The translations under genes and the position numbers were made by a program. The notes beneath the pieces were generated by a model. The model did no database searches and had not been told where the DNA came from. It saw only the letters and a list, made by a program, of their open reading frames with translations. A stretch of DNA of 64,000 nt, from positions 264,175,609 through 264,239,608 of the forward strand of contig NC_133666.1 in the NCBI RefSeq assembly GCF_037893015.1, read 5' to 3'. Of this stretch, positions 11,041-23,795 are shown one piece after another (the first letter of the stretch is position 1; each line of letters starts with the position of its first letter). The DNA is from Macrotis lagotis (Eukaryota; Chordata; Mammalia; Peramelemorphia; Peramelidae).

Positions 11041-13629
11041 AACCCACAAATTATTGAATAATTGCAACAGTGAAAATAAAAATCATCATAATAGTAAAAA
11101 TTCTTAGGAGACTTTTTTATGTTATCAGAGATAAAGTTTCTCCCTCTCTGAAGAGCAATATTTAATTTTTCTTTGGTCACTAGATTTAGTGTTTGTCAAT
11201 AATTTGCATCATTCAATCAGAAACTAAAGGAGAACTTTGAACTTAAGTGGGGAATAATCACTCTTCCTTTTCTACCCACCCCCTCAGCAATCTACTATCA
11301 TTCTGTTTGGAAAAAAATTCGGTTTAGACAAATGCAATGTGTACCTGGGAAAGTTTTGCCTTCGATAGCTAAAATATTTAAGGTTCATCATGGAAGAGTT
11401 TCATGCAACACCAATGAAAGTATTTTCTGTATAAAACACACCACTAAACATATACAACTACAATAAATCTTTTGAATCAGTCACACAGTCAGCAATCACA
11501 TCCCATGCATTCATCAGAATTGTCCCTTTCACACTATTTTATATACACTGAGTAAGTCATTAAATATTGCACTTATTGGCCCATGAACCCTCAATTTAGA
11601 GGTGTTGAAAAATAGAAAACAAATTTATTTTTATAACATATTTCATGCAACATTTAAGACACTTCAGTTCCACAAACACCATTAAATAGTTGTACATTCT
11701 GACAGACCAAAAAGTAGCACATCACATCTGACAACAATATATTAATGGGAATTATAGAAGAAACAGTTTTCATTCTGCATTCATTCATGGGAACAACAGG
11801 ACTAACTGTGGCAAGTCATTCAGTGAAATGGTAAATGATGACCAGATTTTATTTTCATAATATAAAAACTGCTAGACAACATTAGGACACATTCTCTTCT
11901 CTGAAATGCTAGGTATCTGTGTGCAAACCATAGACCATCTGCTCATGCTTTCTCTAAGAGCATCATTTCAGAGGCCTATGGACTTGACCCAAGTGGATCC
12001 CAGCTTGACAAAAATCATTAATTGAGAAGCTTGGGGAGAAGTGGGGGAAGAAGACTACTACCATTAACTCTGAATTATCAGCAATAAGGGAAAGTAATAA
12101 TTTCTTGGATTAAATTAAATGCACAAAATGAATAGGTGCTAATAGATGTAAATATAATTTGAGTTTTGTGCCCTGAAAAAATGTTCTTTTAAAATATAAA
12201 ATGGAGAACCAGAAAAAATTCACTTGCTGTCTTCAGAATGTTAATGACATTTCTTGTCTTCCTTCTACTTTCTGTGCTTAGTGAGAGTTGGTTATACACA
12301 TATGAACACGGTATAGTCACATCAAATCAACCCAGAATCAAGAACCATTGCTGCAGGTCCACATCAGGGTTCCATCTCAGGCAATTGACAGGTCTTTGTA
12401 TATTTTAATACTGATATAAATCTATCCTTCCCCCCCTTAAAATTAATCCAGCAATAAGAGATAATTTCATCTGCTTTGTTTCAAGGTGAAATTATTATGG
12501 AAATATAATGGATTTTTTTATGAATTGAGAAGAATTTGAAGTAATTATCTCTTTTTCACTGAGACTGCTATTTTTAGAATTATTTCTATTTTTAAAGGGG
12601 GTAAGTTGGTTGATGAGGCAATCTTTATTATTATTATTTTAAATCAAGTATCAGGTCTTTTAATTCTCACCTTGCAATAATTCTTTTGAAGCTTCCCAAG
12701 GAGAACCATCACTTAGCAATGTAAGGAAGTAGATAAGTGGGGTGGGTCGGATTAGATGAGGACCCCCTCCCCCATGCAGAAGTTCTAGGAGTTGTGATAG
12801 GCACTGAAGCCTGAGCTACCTAGTATCAAGTACTAGGATCACCTGCTTTCTCTCCTCTCCAATGCCTTCATCCAATCCTGGGCTATGATTTAGACTAGGT
12901 TACTCAGAAGTCTACCTGAAGTCAAAATCAGTGTCAATGCTGGAATCAGTATCAAAAACCTGTGCTCACCAGAAACTCCACACTGCTTTATCTCTAAACT
13001 AAATAAGGTGCAAGTGTAGCAACTGGCTAGGCAGAGCTGAATAAAAAGTTTGATCTTTTTGACAGCTGGTCGAAAAGGCTTTCAAGATCTGGTAGTTGAA
13101 GTATCATACTCAACAGACTAATTGGAACAGAGTTTCAATCAATAGTCATGCACACAGGAAAAGGCATTTCAGATCTAGAAATATCAACATGCACACACAC
13201 ACAGGGACTTTTTGGTCTATGGACTTTTACAATGATTTTAAAATGTAACTTGTATCATGGTTCTATGCATGCAGTTGCTACCTTAATTTGTCAGGACTCA
13301 TATATCTTTCTAATAAATGGGTACTATAGAGTCACAAAAATGCTGCTGGCTTGCTTAAGCTCATATTGCAGCATTCACATGTAGCATACAATGACTGCAT
13401 ACTATATTATGATCATGCACTAAGACCTGCCCTAGAATCAAGTACTAGGTAATGAGGCAGGGTTTATTAATGATTGTCTCCAGGAGATGACACTTTGTGA
13501 AAGTTCAACTTGAAACATAGGACCCAAGTTAGATGGGTGGAATGAGCATGAGAAATGTACTCCATTTACAAGGTGATGTAACAAGTTCCAGAGATTTAAA
13601 TAGGTACCCCAACAACACACATGTATACA
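11041..13629. other. Repeat-poor flank downstream of RAB3C
   Basis: A long stretch with few recognisable repeats. It could include distal 3'UTR of RAB3C: minus-strand AATAAA matches occur, for example near 11845 and 12622. Nothing in the sequence proves transcription, and I see no ORF of note. Confidence 0.3.
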
Positions 13630-13630
13630 C

Positions 13631-13672
<42 letters not shown>
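13630..13672. repeat. (AC)n microsatellite
   Basis: A pure AC tract of about 21 units. Confidence 0.95.
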
Positions 13673-13675
<3 letters not shown>

Positions 13676-14400
13676 CCATACATGCACACTCATACATCCC
13701 AAGTAAAAGGCAAGGCAATACTCTGACTAAAAGGTCTATGAATTATCTGCATCAAAGTAAAGCATAAAAATATATATTGGTGTATTCAAACTATTGGTCT
13801 CCCATGTAATTAGGTGGTAATTTTATAGCTGTTGCATTCCACATTTACCATGTTTTAATACTATTATTTGTTCACAAATGAAGGCACACTCAGTTTCCAT
13901 TAAAAATAAAAACCTCAACACTGACACACATGCACAATGATGCTGCAGCAGACAGGAATCCATAAGAAATGGACCAGTTTTTTTGAAAACCTCCATATTC
14001 CTCATGCCTTAAAAATCCATCAGGGATGTAGAGGTTGCTCACTGAAAGAGCAGTGGCAGCAAAATAAATCTTTTGGGTAGACTAGGAAGATATCAGCTAA
14101 GCTGGTTCAAAGCAAGTCTTTTTAAATGTCCACAGAAGAGAATCTTTATCATCATCTTAAAACTTGAAGAAAATAGCTCAGGCACCTACAGATCAACTGA
14201 GGCTTGACCATAGTAGTGCTGATACATGTGACTATTTGATTAGGTGATTGTGTGGTAGATGTCCAATTCTGCATATTCATTAGATCAATGTTTAAGCTCT
14301 TGGAAATAGATTTCTGAAATAATGGTACTTTCTCTCTGGGGGGGGTGAGGGTGAGGAATAATGTATATTCACTTGTGAATATAGGCAAAGGGATTGGATG

Positions 14401-14581
14401 AGTGATTTCATTTTTTTAAATTACTTTTTTTCCCCAAGGGAATGGGGTTAAGTAACTTGCCCAAGTTCATACAGCTAGGAAATTATTAAGTATCTGAGGC
14501 AGGATTTGAACTCAGGTCTTCTGACTCCAAGGCTGGTGATCTATTCCACTGCACCACCTAGCTGTTCCCAGTGATTTCATT
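14401..14581 (-). repeat. Marsupial tRNA-derived SINE with target-site duplications
   Basis: The body at 14413-14569 reads in reverse: tail remnant, 'atggggttaagtaacttgcc', 'aggatttgaactcagg', and head 'gcaccacctagctg'. A 12-bp direct repeat, agtgatttcatt, flanks it at 14401-14412 and 14570-14581. This shows an L1-type retrotransposition insertion. Confidence 0.9.
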
Positions 14582-14943
14582 GCTATAGGGAATTCCTAGA
14601 AATTGCTTCTTCCAGTGCAGGCTGGCTCCTTTTTTTAAACTGATAGTTTGATAGAGTTAACCAGGATACTGAGGAGTTAATTTTTGATTTCCTGGGTCAT
14701 TTAATCAGTGCAAGTAAAGAGGCAACATTTGAACTCAGGTATCCTGGTCTTCAACATGAGGACTGCTATGGCATGCTAAAATCAATACATATGACAGAAA
14801 GGGATGTGACTTGAGAATGAGTCAGTAGCTGTCCACAGGCCCCCAATATACCATATCTTCCAAGTGATTGCCCTTAATGTCTCTGAGATATGACTGTCCA
14901 ACAGTTCTCTAACTGAAATCACTTAAGTTTCTGGCAGCTAAGG

Positions 14944-14946
<3 letters not shown>

Positions 14947-14979
<33 letters not shown>
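14947..14979. repeat. (GT)n microsatellite
   Basis: A pure GT tract of about 16 units. Confidence 0.95.
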
Positions 14980-14981
<2 letters not shown>

Positions 14982-17900
14982 AACACATCAAGTTCTTTCC
15001 CCAAACAAGTCCATTTAAGCAGGAAGTAACACTCTTTGTGGAAAAAAAGGAGAGAGAACTAGGTTAGAAATCCATGGGGACAGAATACCATGCATAACAT
15101 AAAATGTAGGACATTGCTTATAGAAACTCACTCAGTTCACTTAAAGCCAGTTTCTTTATGTGTTGTATTTGGTTTTAAAGCCAGGATCTCTGGATGTGAT
15201 CAGGAATAAAGGAAAAATATAACAACATACCAGCATTTCACAGATGTTTTTAGCTGGCATAATTTCAGGGGTGGGCCAACCAGTCCTTGACACTTTCCTT
15301 TCAACTACAGAAAAATGAATCTACCCTGGGATTTGAAGTTGAGACAAAACAACCCAGAATCCATCAGGATTTGGGGAGCTCTCAGATGAATGAAAGTGGA
15401 AAGTAGTAGTTGTATATCCATAGTAACAAATTCAAATGCTCCTTAGTAAAGAGACAGACTATGGCTATCCCATGCCTTTAAATTCAGACACAGGGCATCT
15501 CTCTCCTAACTACCTGCTCCAAGTGAGTTTGTTTCCATTGATGGCAGGTATTTTGTTTGCAGGGAAGGGGACATCCAAGATGGGGAAACTGGACCACTTT
15601 CCTTCATAAAATCAGGTATTCAGCAAACATTAACAAAGTGTTTTACTATGAGCCTGATTCACTTTACTCTTTCAATTTAAAGGAGAGAAAATGCCTCCCC
15701 TATGTCTATTTGTCTGCTCAAAATACCATCTCTAATTCTTTTATGTTTAACCTTAAAAAAGAACATGTCTTATTTTTGTTAATTCATAGATTTGATGACA
15801 GAAACCATTTGTTTTTCAACTATCCAGTTGTATCCAGTAGAATCACACACAAATGCAGGTGTAAGAAGAATTCTGATTCTAATGTTGAAAAAACTTGATC
15901 ATGCACTAGTAAAGTTTTCTGTTGTATTCCTAAGCTAATTATCTCTTTACCTTGCTTTGTGAAGGATTCAAAAACAATCATTGCTAGATAAAATCATGGA
16001 AAACAAATGTTTCTCCAAGGTCCATGGATACCTTGTGGATTGTCAAAGGGAGACATTACCATCAATTAGGGGAATACTGAACTGTCCATATTAAAATTAG
16101 TAAAGTAAAAAAACTTCTAAATTTCTACTTTGGTTATCCATAAGCTCTGATTTTTCAACTGAATTATAAGATCCAATTTTTGATGATGTGAGTAATTTAT
16201 GTTTTCTGAGCTCTTTCAGAAAATAAAACTATGTCCAGTTTTTCTTCTATGATGTTTTTTAGACCCCTCCCTCACTTTGAACCACATTAAAGGAAGAGTT
16301 TCTAATTTTGAAATTCATATGCTGGGTATGATTCCACAGCAAAAGCAAAGAATCCTTTCATTCAATAATCCTACATATTTTGTGTTAATAATCACCTCCT
16401 CAGATGACAAAACTGAACAAATTGTAAGCTCCCTTAGTAGAACTGTCCTCCAAACCCCTAATAAGTCTCCTGCCTTTCCATATCTCTTCCAGATCCCAGT
16501 CACTACACAATAAGATATGGAATTACTATATTTAACACAATGGGTAGCAGACATCAATATCTTCAAAAAATCTGGAGTAACTGAGAGTAGGGATTTTGGC
16601 ATTTGGCTCCTCTCCTTCTTCAGAATATTTGTGAAACAATGACTGCACAAACTGAGCTCTAAAGAGTCTCTTCAGTTTTCTAATTAATTAACACATTTTT
16701 TGCTTGTAAAAACATATGGTCTGAGGGTGGAGATAAAGGTGGGGTGCTAGTGTTCCAAACATTCAGACCTCCTTTAAGTCCCTCAGGGGTAAGGGGGGTT
16801 TCCCCTCTTCTTGGAAACCATGGTTATATAATCTAAATAATCTTGAAGGGAAGGTCCTTTTTTTTTCCCTTAGAAATGACACAAAAGGATCCACCCCAAG
16901 CAAAAAGACTTCTGAGACTGTCACAAAAACACACCAAAGGAAGGGAGAGTAAAGATTTTCCCAAATCAAAAAATAAAACTCTTACCTTAATCTTAGTGTC
17001 CTCATTTTTCTCACTGATTCCATAAATAGAATGACTTGACCTGAGGACTGACTGATTATCCAGGCCCAAGTGAATTGGTTTGTTCCAGATAGGATGAGAG
17101 GAGATGGGATGGGGAGGGACAAGAAGGGTAGTTTGGTTTAAGCTTTTGCAGGTCTCAACATTTCACCTTGTCTTAGTCAAAATGCTTTCTATATGGAATT
17201 CTATAATTATGCCTCTATTTACCCACCCAAACATTCATATTAATGCATAAAGTCAGTACAAACAATTGCCTTGTTTAGCCTCATTTTAAGCAAAGGCAGC
17301 ATGTTTCATTTGTGGTTACAGTAGCAGTTGTTATTACTTTAACAACAGCAAGAAATAAATGGTTACTTAAATTCAATTTTATGCCAGGGTAGCCATTGAA
17401 CTTCATATACCACTTTGGGGGGGTTATGGAAATAATATTTGTATTTTTTTTAGAATCAATATTCCCTTTGTTTTAATAGCAGTGAAAAATAGATACATTG
17501 CTTAATATGTAAGTTAACTAGCCGCAATGACGATCTCCTTAATTACCTGTAATATTTCAGAATTGATTTTTAATTCAGAGGAAAGCAAACACAACACAGA
17601 AGCTTTGTTGCTTTCTTCTCTACTCTCCCCTCTACCCCCCCATACCCTATCATTGCCCCACAGTGATCACAAGCAGCATAATATGAATTTGATGAAGCAA
17701 TCAGAAGTAGCAGTAAAATTATAGTCTGAGGTCATGACACTAGCTGAATTTAAAATAATCTTTAAAAAAAAAGTAAAAAAACTTATAAGACAAACAACTA
17801 TTCACATGCAGATATCAGATGTTGATAAATGGATAATCCTTACAAATTTAAGATCACATATTTGCCATATATTGACACAGGAAATTTCCAAAGAGCTGTA

Positions 17901-18037
17901 TGCACATATTACCCATTGACATCAAAGACTTCCCTCAAATAAATTAGTAGACAGTATAAATAAAGGCTAATAGACCATTTATGGATGCTCTTTTTTGGCA
18001 ATAGAACGCACTAGAGCTGCCATGGCCAGCAGCTCCA
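14980..18037 (-). other. RAB3C: Presumed RAB3C 3'UTR / proximal downstream flank
   Basis: This is the sequence immediately 3' of the RAB3C stop on the gene strand. It is largely repeat-free, which is compatible with a long 3'UTR, but the cleavage site cannot be called. No other ORF is convincing. Confidence 0.4.
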
Positions 18038-18225
18038 TTAACAGCCACAGTTGGGCTGCTGTGGTGGTGGGGATTCTTTGAGTCTTGTATTCTGTTTTCC
18101 AGCAGCAATGGCAGGATCTGTCTCCAAACTCTCTGACATTTTGTCACAGATGATATCCACGAGGCGCTCAAATGTCTGCTTGACATTTATGTTGTCCTTG
18201 GCACTTGTTTCAAAAAATTCAAACC
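18038..18225 (-). CDS. RAB3C: RAB3C last coding exon (C-terminal part)
   Basis: This exon encodes 61 residues plus the stop of a Rab3 small GTPase, which controls regulated vesicle exocytosis and is prenylated onto synaptic-vesicle membranes. It opens with [10 protein letters not shown], and ETSAK (18197-18211) is the G5 guanine-binding motif. The family's C-terminal helix and hypervariable tail follow ([19 protein letters not shown]). The stop is TAA at 18038-18040. The terminal Cys-Gly-Cys (18041-18049) is the double-geranylgeranylation CXC signal. The acceptor is a clean minus-strand pyrimidine tract ending TTTAG before base 18225. The first two bases, GG, complete a glycine split with the upstream exon. 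RAB3C is preferred over RAB3A, B and D because of the stretch [14 protein letters not shown] and the QNTRLKE tail. From memory, human RAB3C ends NCAC, so the Gly here is a substitution. The 3'UTR continues below 18038; its end cannot be fixed because many minus-strand AATAAA matches occur. Confidence 0.95.
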
Positions 18226-18879
18226 CTAAAGGAGAAATACAGAAACACAACATAATCACTGCACATGTCTGGACAGGACCACAATTTAGACCATCCTTAC
18301 CTAGCTTCTCTCTTCCATGCTTCTGCCACCCCCTCAGGTTAAATTGAATGTGATTCACTGGCTTTTCTAGGGGGGAGGTTGTGCCAAATTGGAGTGCTTT
18401 TTATGTTGCCAGTGAAAAGTAAAATTCTAAGTGTAATGTACCAAACCCTTTTTAAAAATTTTCCATAGGAAATATGTCAAGTCCTTTTCTATTTTATAAG
18501 ACTATAACCTTCATGCTAAAGGTAATGAACAGCAATTACAATTCTATTGCTATTTCTTTAAAATGTTTTATTTAAACAACAATACCAACAATAAAAACAT
18601 GAACCTCCTTCAACTCTAGCTGTTCTAAACTCCTGCTCTCCTCCCTCTTGGACCTCTTTTCAGGGTTAGGATCTTGGACAGTTTTGAGATTTTCATCTTT
18701 TGCCTTTGACAGCCCTCATCTGTTTCAACTCTTTGTATTTCTATGGTACTATCAATTATGGAAGTTCCCTTGATCTAACTTTTAAGTGTTTATTCTTTGT
18801 TGCTCTTATCAAGCCTCCTATCTAGCAGATACTCATTTTAAACAATAATCTCAGATAATAGTAATAATAATAATAATTG

Positions 18880-19015
18880 AAATCAATATGGGATTCTTAT
18901 GGTTTGCAAGAACTTAATAGACTTCATTCCCCTTAGATTTTGCAATAGCCCTGTAAGGAAAACAATCTACATGTTATTATGACCATTTTATAGATGACAA
19001 AATGGAGAATCAAAG
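18880..19015 (-). repeat. MIR-like SINE fossil
   Basis: The text 'caatagccctgtaaggaaaa' followed by 'ccattttatagatgacaaaa' fits reversed MIR. Confidence 0.55.
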
Positions 19016-19064
19016 AACCCTAATAGCATCTAGCATTTATATAATGCTTTAACTTTACAAAGGC

Positions 19065-19120
<56 letters not shown>

Positions 19121-19290
19121 TAATTCATTTGATCCTTACAGCATCCCTGAAAGTAAGGTACTATTTATTATCCTCATTTTATAGATTGAGCTATGAAAGG
19201 TCAAATGACTTGCTCAGAATCACAAAGCATCTGAGGCATATTTTTCAGACTCTTAAGATCAGCATTCTATCTATTATGACAGACTGAACT
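19016..19290 (-). repeat. MIR-like SINE fossil split by (TA)n
   Basis: 'tagcatttatataatgcttt' and, beyond the microsatellite, 'ccttacagcatccctgaaag' and 'atgacttgctcagaatcaca' form one reversed MIR-like copy. The TA tract (19068-19120) grew inside it. Confidence 0.6.
19068..19120. repeat. (TA)n microsatellite
   Basis: A pure TA tract of about 25 units inside a SINE fossil. Confidence 0.95.
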
Positions 19291-19749
19291 CTGTTGCCCA
19301 AGGATGAAAATCAACAGGCACAGATAAGAATAAGTGGAACTTGTGTCTACCAGGGCATGATGACAAGAGTGCCTACTACCTTCTTTACAATTCCTATGGC
19401 AAATAAACCAACAGTTAAGTAGACACCAGGTGGCACTACTACCATAGAATTGGTTTCCAGAGTTTGGACTCCGGAATTGTCTAGGGGCAATGGGGCAACA
19501 GCTGTGATGTGTGTACCTATCCCCTAGTGCTTATTTTTCCACAGTAACTGAAATCAAACAATAGGTGGTATTTTGCATATGTTTAGGAAGAGATTTGACT
19601 GCAATTTTTGCTGGAGCTGCAACTGTTAATCTCATAGCTCTGATGCTCATTGTACCTGTGTAGAGACAGATTTGGCAAATTGCCCTCTACACAATCCTCC
19701 CAGTCTATTGTGTTTGGATTCAGCTTCTGTTGGCTAAGCTTACAACTCA

Positions 19750-19763
19750 GTTGCCATAGCAAC
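19750..19763. promoter_or_regulatory. RFX X-box-like palindrome
   Basis: gttgccatagcaac differs at one base from the symmetric RFX-family X-box GTTGCCATGGCAAC. It sits about 1.5 kb inside the last RAB3C intron. Function is inferred from sequence only. Confidence 0.4.
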
Positions 19764-20044
19764 CTTCTCACTAGAACAGTCAGAGATTGCTCTGGTCTAG
19801 TCAGGGGGTGCTGATTTAGGATGTTTGGGAATGAACACAAAACTGCTATTCTAATCTGTTCTGGATTTCACACTCTATAAATCTGTCTAGTCACATCTGG
19901 CCTCTCTCAGAGAAACTGAGATGCAAAATGATTAACTCTTGTGATCATATTTTTCCATCTGGAAGCCAAAATCCCTAAGTAAAAGTAGACTCAGTTTTGC
20001 ATTCAGAATAAACCTTTTTTTATTCTGTAAAGAGAGTTCTAGAA

Positions 20045-20140
20045 TTAGTGATAGAAACTCCAAGAGATTAAGTTACTTGCTCCAAGTTACATGGATTTAA
20101 GTGGAAAAGCTGAGATTCAAGGCCAGGCTCTCTGACTCCA
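20045..20140 (-). repeat. MIR-like SINE fossil
   Basis: The text 'gattaagttacttgctccaa' and 'tgagattcaaggcc' fit the reversed 3' half of MIR. Confidence 0.5.
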
Positions 20141-20144
20141 AATA

Positions 20145-20340
20145 TGACATCATTTGCATGACATCAGAAAGACCTTGATTTGAACTCCAAATCTGTCACT
20201 GTATATTAGTTCTTTTTAATCTATAAAACAGGCTTGCAATATTTACCTTCTCTATTGATATCAAAGAATCTCTAAAAGAATCAAATGAGTGGTGAAAAAC
20301 CCTTATGAGGAAGTATATAAATGGAAGCTATATTATTTTC
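20145..20340 (+). repeat. tRNA-derived SINE / MIR-like fossil
   Basis: 'gacttgatttgaactcc'-like head text and the downstream 'ggtgaaaaacccttatgagg' suggest an old plus-oriented CORE-SINE. Confidence 0.4.
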
Positions 20341-20949
20341 TGAAATGGCATTTCAAAACAGAGGAAAGTATTTCTCAAGAGTTATCATATTCCCTGAACA
20401 ATCCATTTCAGAAGCTCCATATTTTATCAGGCAACTATCCTTAATCTGTATTTCATGAGTCATGGATGTACTCTGTTATTTGGTTCCAAGTAAGTGTTTT
20501 CAGAGTCTGATCTACAGCAACTGTCAGAAGAGGCAGGCTTTTTTAAATCAGTAGGTTCAGCTAAATGACATTTCTTAGTACAGCAGACACACCCTCCTTC
20601 TAATTAGTAATAACTGACACCTAGGCTATTCAGCAGTGGGAATTTCTGAACCACAGATGCCAAGTCATAAGCCTCAGAGGAAATGATTTCAATTGACCCA
20701 AGTGTCAAAAGTCACTAACAAGACAGATACCCACTGTCCAACTTTCCTGTTATGAATGTCTGTTTTGGTTGTGATAAATTTCAAGTGTATTATAGACAAC
20801 TTCCATTTATCTAGAATGATTGAGAAAAAGGAAATTCTGATTAACTGGACATTCTGAGCTACTAAATACAGACCAGAGATTACAGATAATTCAATTATAA
20901 TAAAATACATGATACTAAAATCATATTGGGCATAATTTAATCATCTGTT

Positions 20950-21980
20950 ATGGATGGCAACGTAAGATTAATATGAGCATCAATGAGCATTGCTAAAACT
21001 AGAAACTGTTGCACCTGGGGCTAGTAATACAGCAAGACAGACATCTTCTGCAGATCAGAAATGGGAGAAAGGGGCAAGATATCATCCAGTATAGGGGACA
21101 GGAATCAATGAGAGCAGTATAGGAAGGGGAGGAACTCACCCTAGTGCACCATTTAAATTATTTTAACTTTAAAAAAAATACCTATTTTAAGTTTCCTATT
21201 TTAACCAATTAACTTTTTATTTAAACTTTCTTATGTTATCTTTTTATGTTACTATATTGTTAAAGGACATTTAAAAGCTTTGAAATTCACCCAAATTCAG
21301 CACCTTGGGCAGAACACAGATTTCAACATGGTCAATCTCCATTGCTAAAGAAATAAAAAAATAAAGGAGATTGCTCAGATATTGGTATCTTAATTGACTT
21401 TAAATATTTATAATAATTCATTAATATCCAGTTGTTTAGTTCTTCTTGTTCTCTTTCATGAAAGGAGGGAACAGAATGTGGAAAAAATAAATCCAACTTT
21501 TGTGTAGATCCTGAAAAAGACTATCATGATCTCTTCTATTATAATGTCAACATTAATCTGGCAGACTTTAATTCCATACCCACAGAGCATCTCCTTTTAG
21601 AGGAGAGGCATTAAACTCAGAGTTAAAAGCTCCTGAGTAGAACCAGATACAAATATATAGCATAATGAAATATAATTAACTAGATTAAAATATAATTGGT
21701 AAATTTTAAATAAAGTAAGTAAAAATACAATGTAACATAGATAATATTAATTTATATTTTTCAAGTCAATATTTTGTTCTTTTCTATTTCAGATTGCCAT
21801 CATTGATCCAGAAAATAAGGACTTCATGAAGCCATCTAAAACATATGCCAATCCCTTTTCCTATTCATGTGGATTTATTAAAAAATAATATATCCTCATG
21901 AATACTAATCTTTAAACTCACTGTAGGGTCTTAGGGCAGCTGTCTCCTTTATAAAGTGGAAAGGAATGTGGAAGTGATTT
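20950..21980. other. No recognisable feature
   Basis: AT-rich intronic sequence with no repeat or exon that I can name. Confidence 0.4.
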
Positions 21981-21984
21981 CATA

Positions 21985-22165
21985 AATCATAGATTTAGAA
22001 CTCAGAGGACCCTTAGAGATTCTCTATTTAATCTCTATATTTTACACATAAACTAACAGAGGCCTAGAGAGGTTAAATGCTTTCTAAAGGTCACACAAGT
22101 AGGAAAGTTGTAGATATGGTATCAAGTTCCAGATTCCCTTGTAACAACAATATGTTCTTGACATT
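21985..22165 (-). repeat. MIR-related SINE fossil
   Basis: The text 'gaactcagaggacccttaga' and 'cagaggcctagagaggttaa' match a reversed MIR-type element common in marsupials. Confidence 0.6.
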
Positions 22166-22274
22166 TTATCAGGACTTGAGAAGAATACTTAACAATTCTG
22201 AGATACCCTATCCTCCACAATGTATGTATGTATACACAAGCTTTAGAGGCAAAATCACCAATTTATAAGGTTTT

Positions 22275-22440
22275 TAAGTTAGCAAGTCAAGTAACAACTG
22301 CCTGTGTCAGTTTCCTTATCTGTAAAAGGGGAAAATCATAGCATCTACCTTTTAGGGTTGTTGGGAGGAAAAAAATTACAAAATATTTGTAAAGTGTTTT
22401 GTAAATCTTAAAGTTTTGTATAAATACTAGCTATTATTAG
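22275..22440 (+). repeat. SINE 3' half (MIR/MON-like)
   Basis: The text 'cagtttccttatctgtaaaa' followed by 'ttgtaaagtgttttgtaaat' is the plus-oriented 3' half of a marsupial CORE-SINE. Confidence 0.65.
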
Positions 22441-22517
22441 ACTCAATAAGGTCAATCAAGCTATCCCAGGTCATATCCATCAAGCCCAGAAAACTCAGAG
22501 TAGATCTAAATTAGAAC

Positions 22518-22546
<29 letters not shown>
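22518..22546. repeat. (TGA)n microsatellite
   Basis: A trinucleotide run of about nine units. Confidence 0.9.
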
Positions 22547-22548
<2 letters not shown>

Positions 22549-23154
22549 TGCTTGAGTACCCACCAGCCTACCCAGATGTTTCTCTGGTATTAATAGTTTA
22601 GCATGAATATTTGTGTTTTCCATTAAAGATAGAAACTCTCTCTATTCACCAGAAACACACTGATCTTTCTTTCTCAGTTTCATTCTCAGACCATTTGTGA
22701 TTTCATTCTGATTCCTCTCAGATAGTCTCCTTCCCACCCCTCTATGGTGAAAGTATTTCAATAGGTGGGCCTAGAGTCATTGTACTTCCCAAAAGACCCT
22801 TAGAGGTCTGCAGGAGAAGACTTTGTCATTGGTCTCCCACTTCACTTTCACTGAATGCTTGGCTCCCAGCAAAGTCAGGGGATGCCATCTCCATGCAAAA
22901 ATGAGTCAACTGCCCCAGCAGAACCATAAAGGAGACCCATTATCCTTTTCAAGAAAACAAGAGGCAAGACAGGCTGGATTTAATTAGGATGCATGACCAA
23001 AGCTGAAGTCATGTGAGGATAGGGAAGGACATATATCCAGGACTTCTGAGTTAATCGGGTTAGAAAAGAATATGAAGAATTATCCAACCTCTGTCTTTAG
23101 GAATTGCTATATGCACCTAACCCTGCTAGGAAGATAAAATTTGTATTGTCTTTC

Positions 23155-23302
23155 TTTTTAGGGTTTTTGCAAGACAGTGGGGTTAAGTGACTTCCCAAGG
23201 TCACACAGCTAAGTAATTATTAATGGCTGAGGCTGGATTTGAACTCAGATCCTCTTGATTCCAAGGCTGGTTATCTATCCACTATGCCACCTAGTGGTCC
23301 CT
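23155..23302 (-). repeat. Marsupial tRNA-derived SINE
   Basis: It is reversed: 'gtggggttaagtgacttccc', 'ggctggatttgaactcagat', head 'tatgccacctagtgg'. Flanking duplications are not clear. Confidence 0.85.
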
Positions 23303-23724
23303 GTTATGTTTTTCAAGACCTCAGAGAAAATGAGTCCATGTTTTCTGAAACACCTTTAGCTAATATTCTACACTCAGGGAAATTCATGTCTATAACACTA
23401 CAGCTAGCTTAGTAGTAGATAGTGTCCTGGGCTTGGAGAAAGGAAGTTCTAAATTCAAATTCTGCCACAGATACACTGTAACTGCATGATCTGAGCAAAT
23501 CTCTCCTAAGTCTCAGTACCTCAATCCATGATTCTATCACCTCTTAGTCTTGAGCAAAGAGTAGATTGTTGTGGTCCTTGAATGCAAAAGATTTCTTTTG
23601 CCTTTTTGCATACCTAGTTCTTAATGTAGTGTTTAATAAAAAATTATTAACTGACTGCCCAGATAGTATCAGTTCAGTTATCTTCTTTAGCCTTAATAGA
23701 AATGAATAGCTAGTCACCCAATTC

Positions 23725-23795
23725 ATTCAACAAGCATTTGTTGAGAACTTACCATGAGCAGAGCATTGTTTTAGGTGCTGGAGACATGACAGATA
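23725..23795 (-). repeat. L2 3'-end fragment
   Basis: The text 'caacaagcatttgttgagaa' followed by 'ttttaggtgctggagaca' is the reverse of the L2 3' terminus. Confidence 0.65.

Noticed and set aside
18051-18347. 98-aa plus-strand ORF over the RAB3C last exon
   Set aside because: It is the antisense shadow of the coding exon and splice acceptor.
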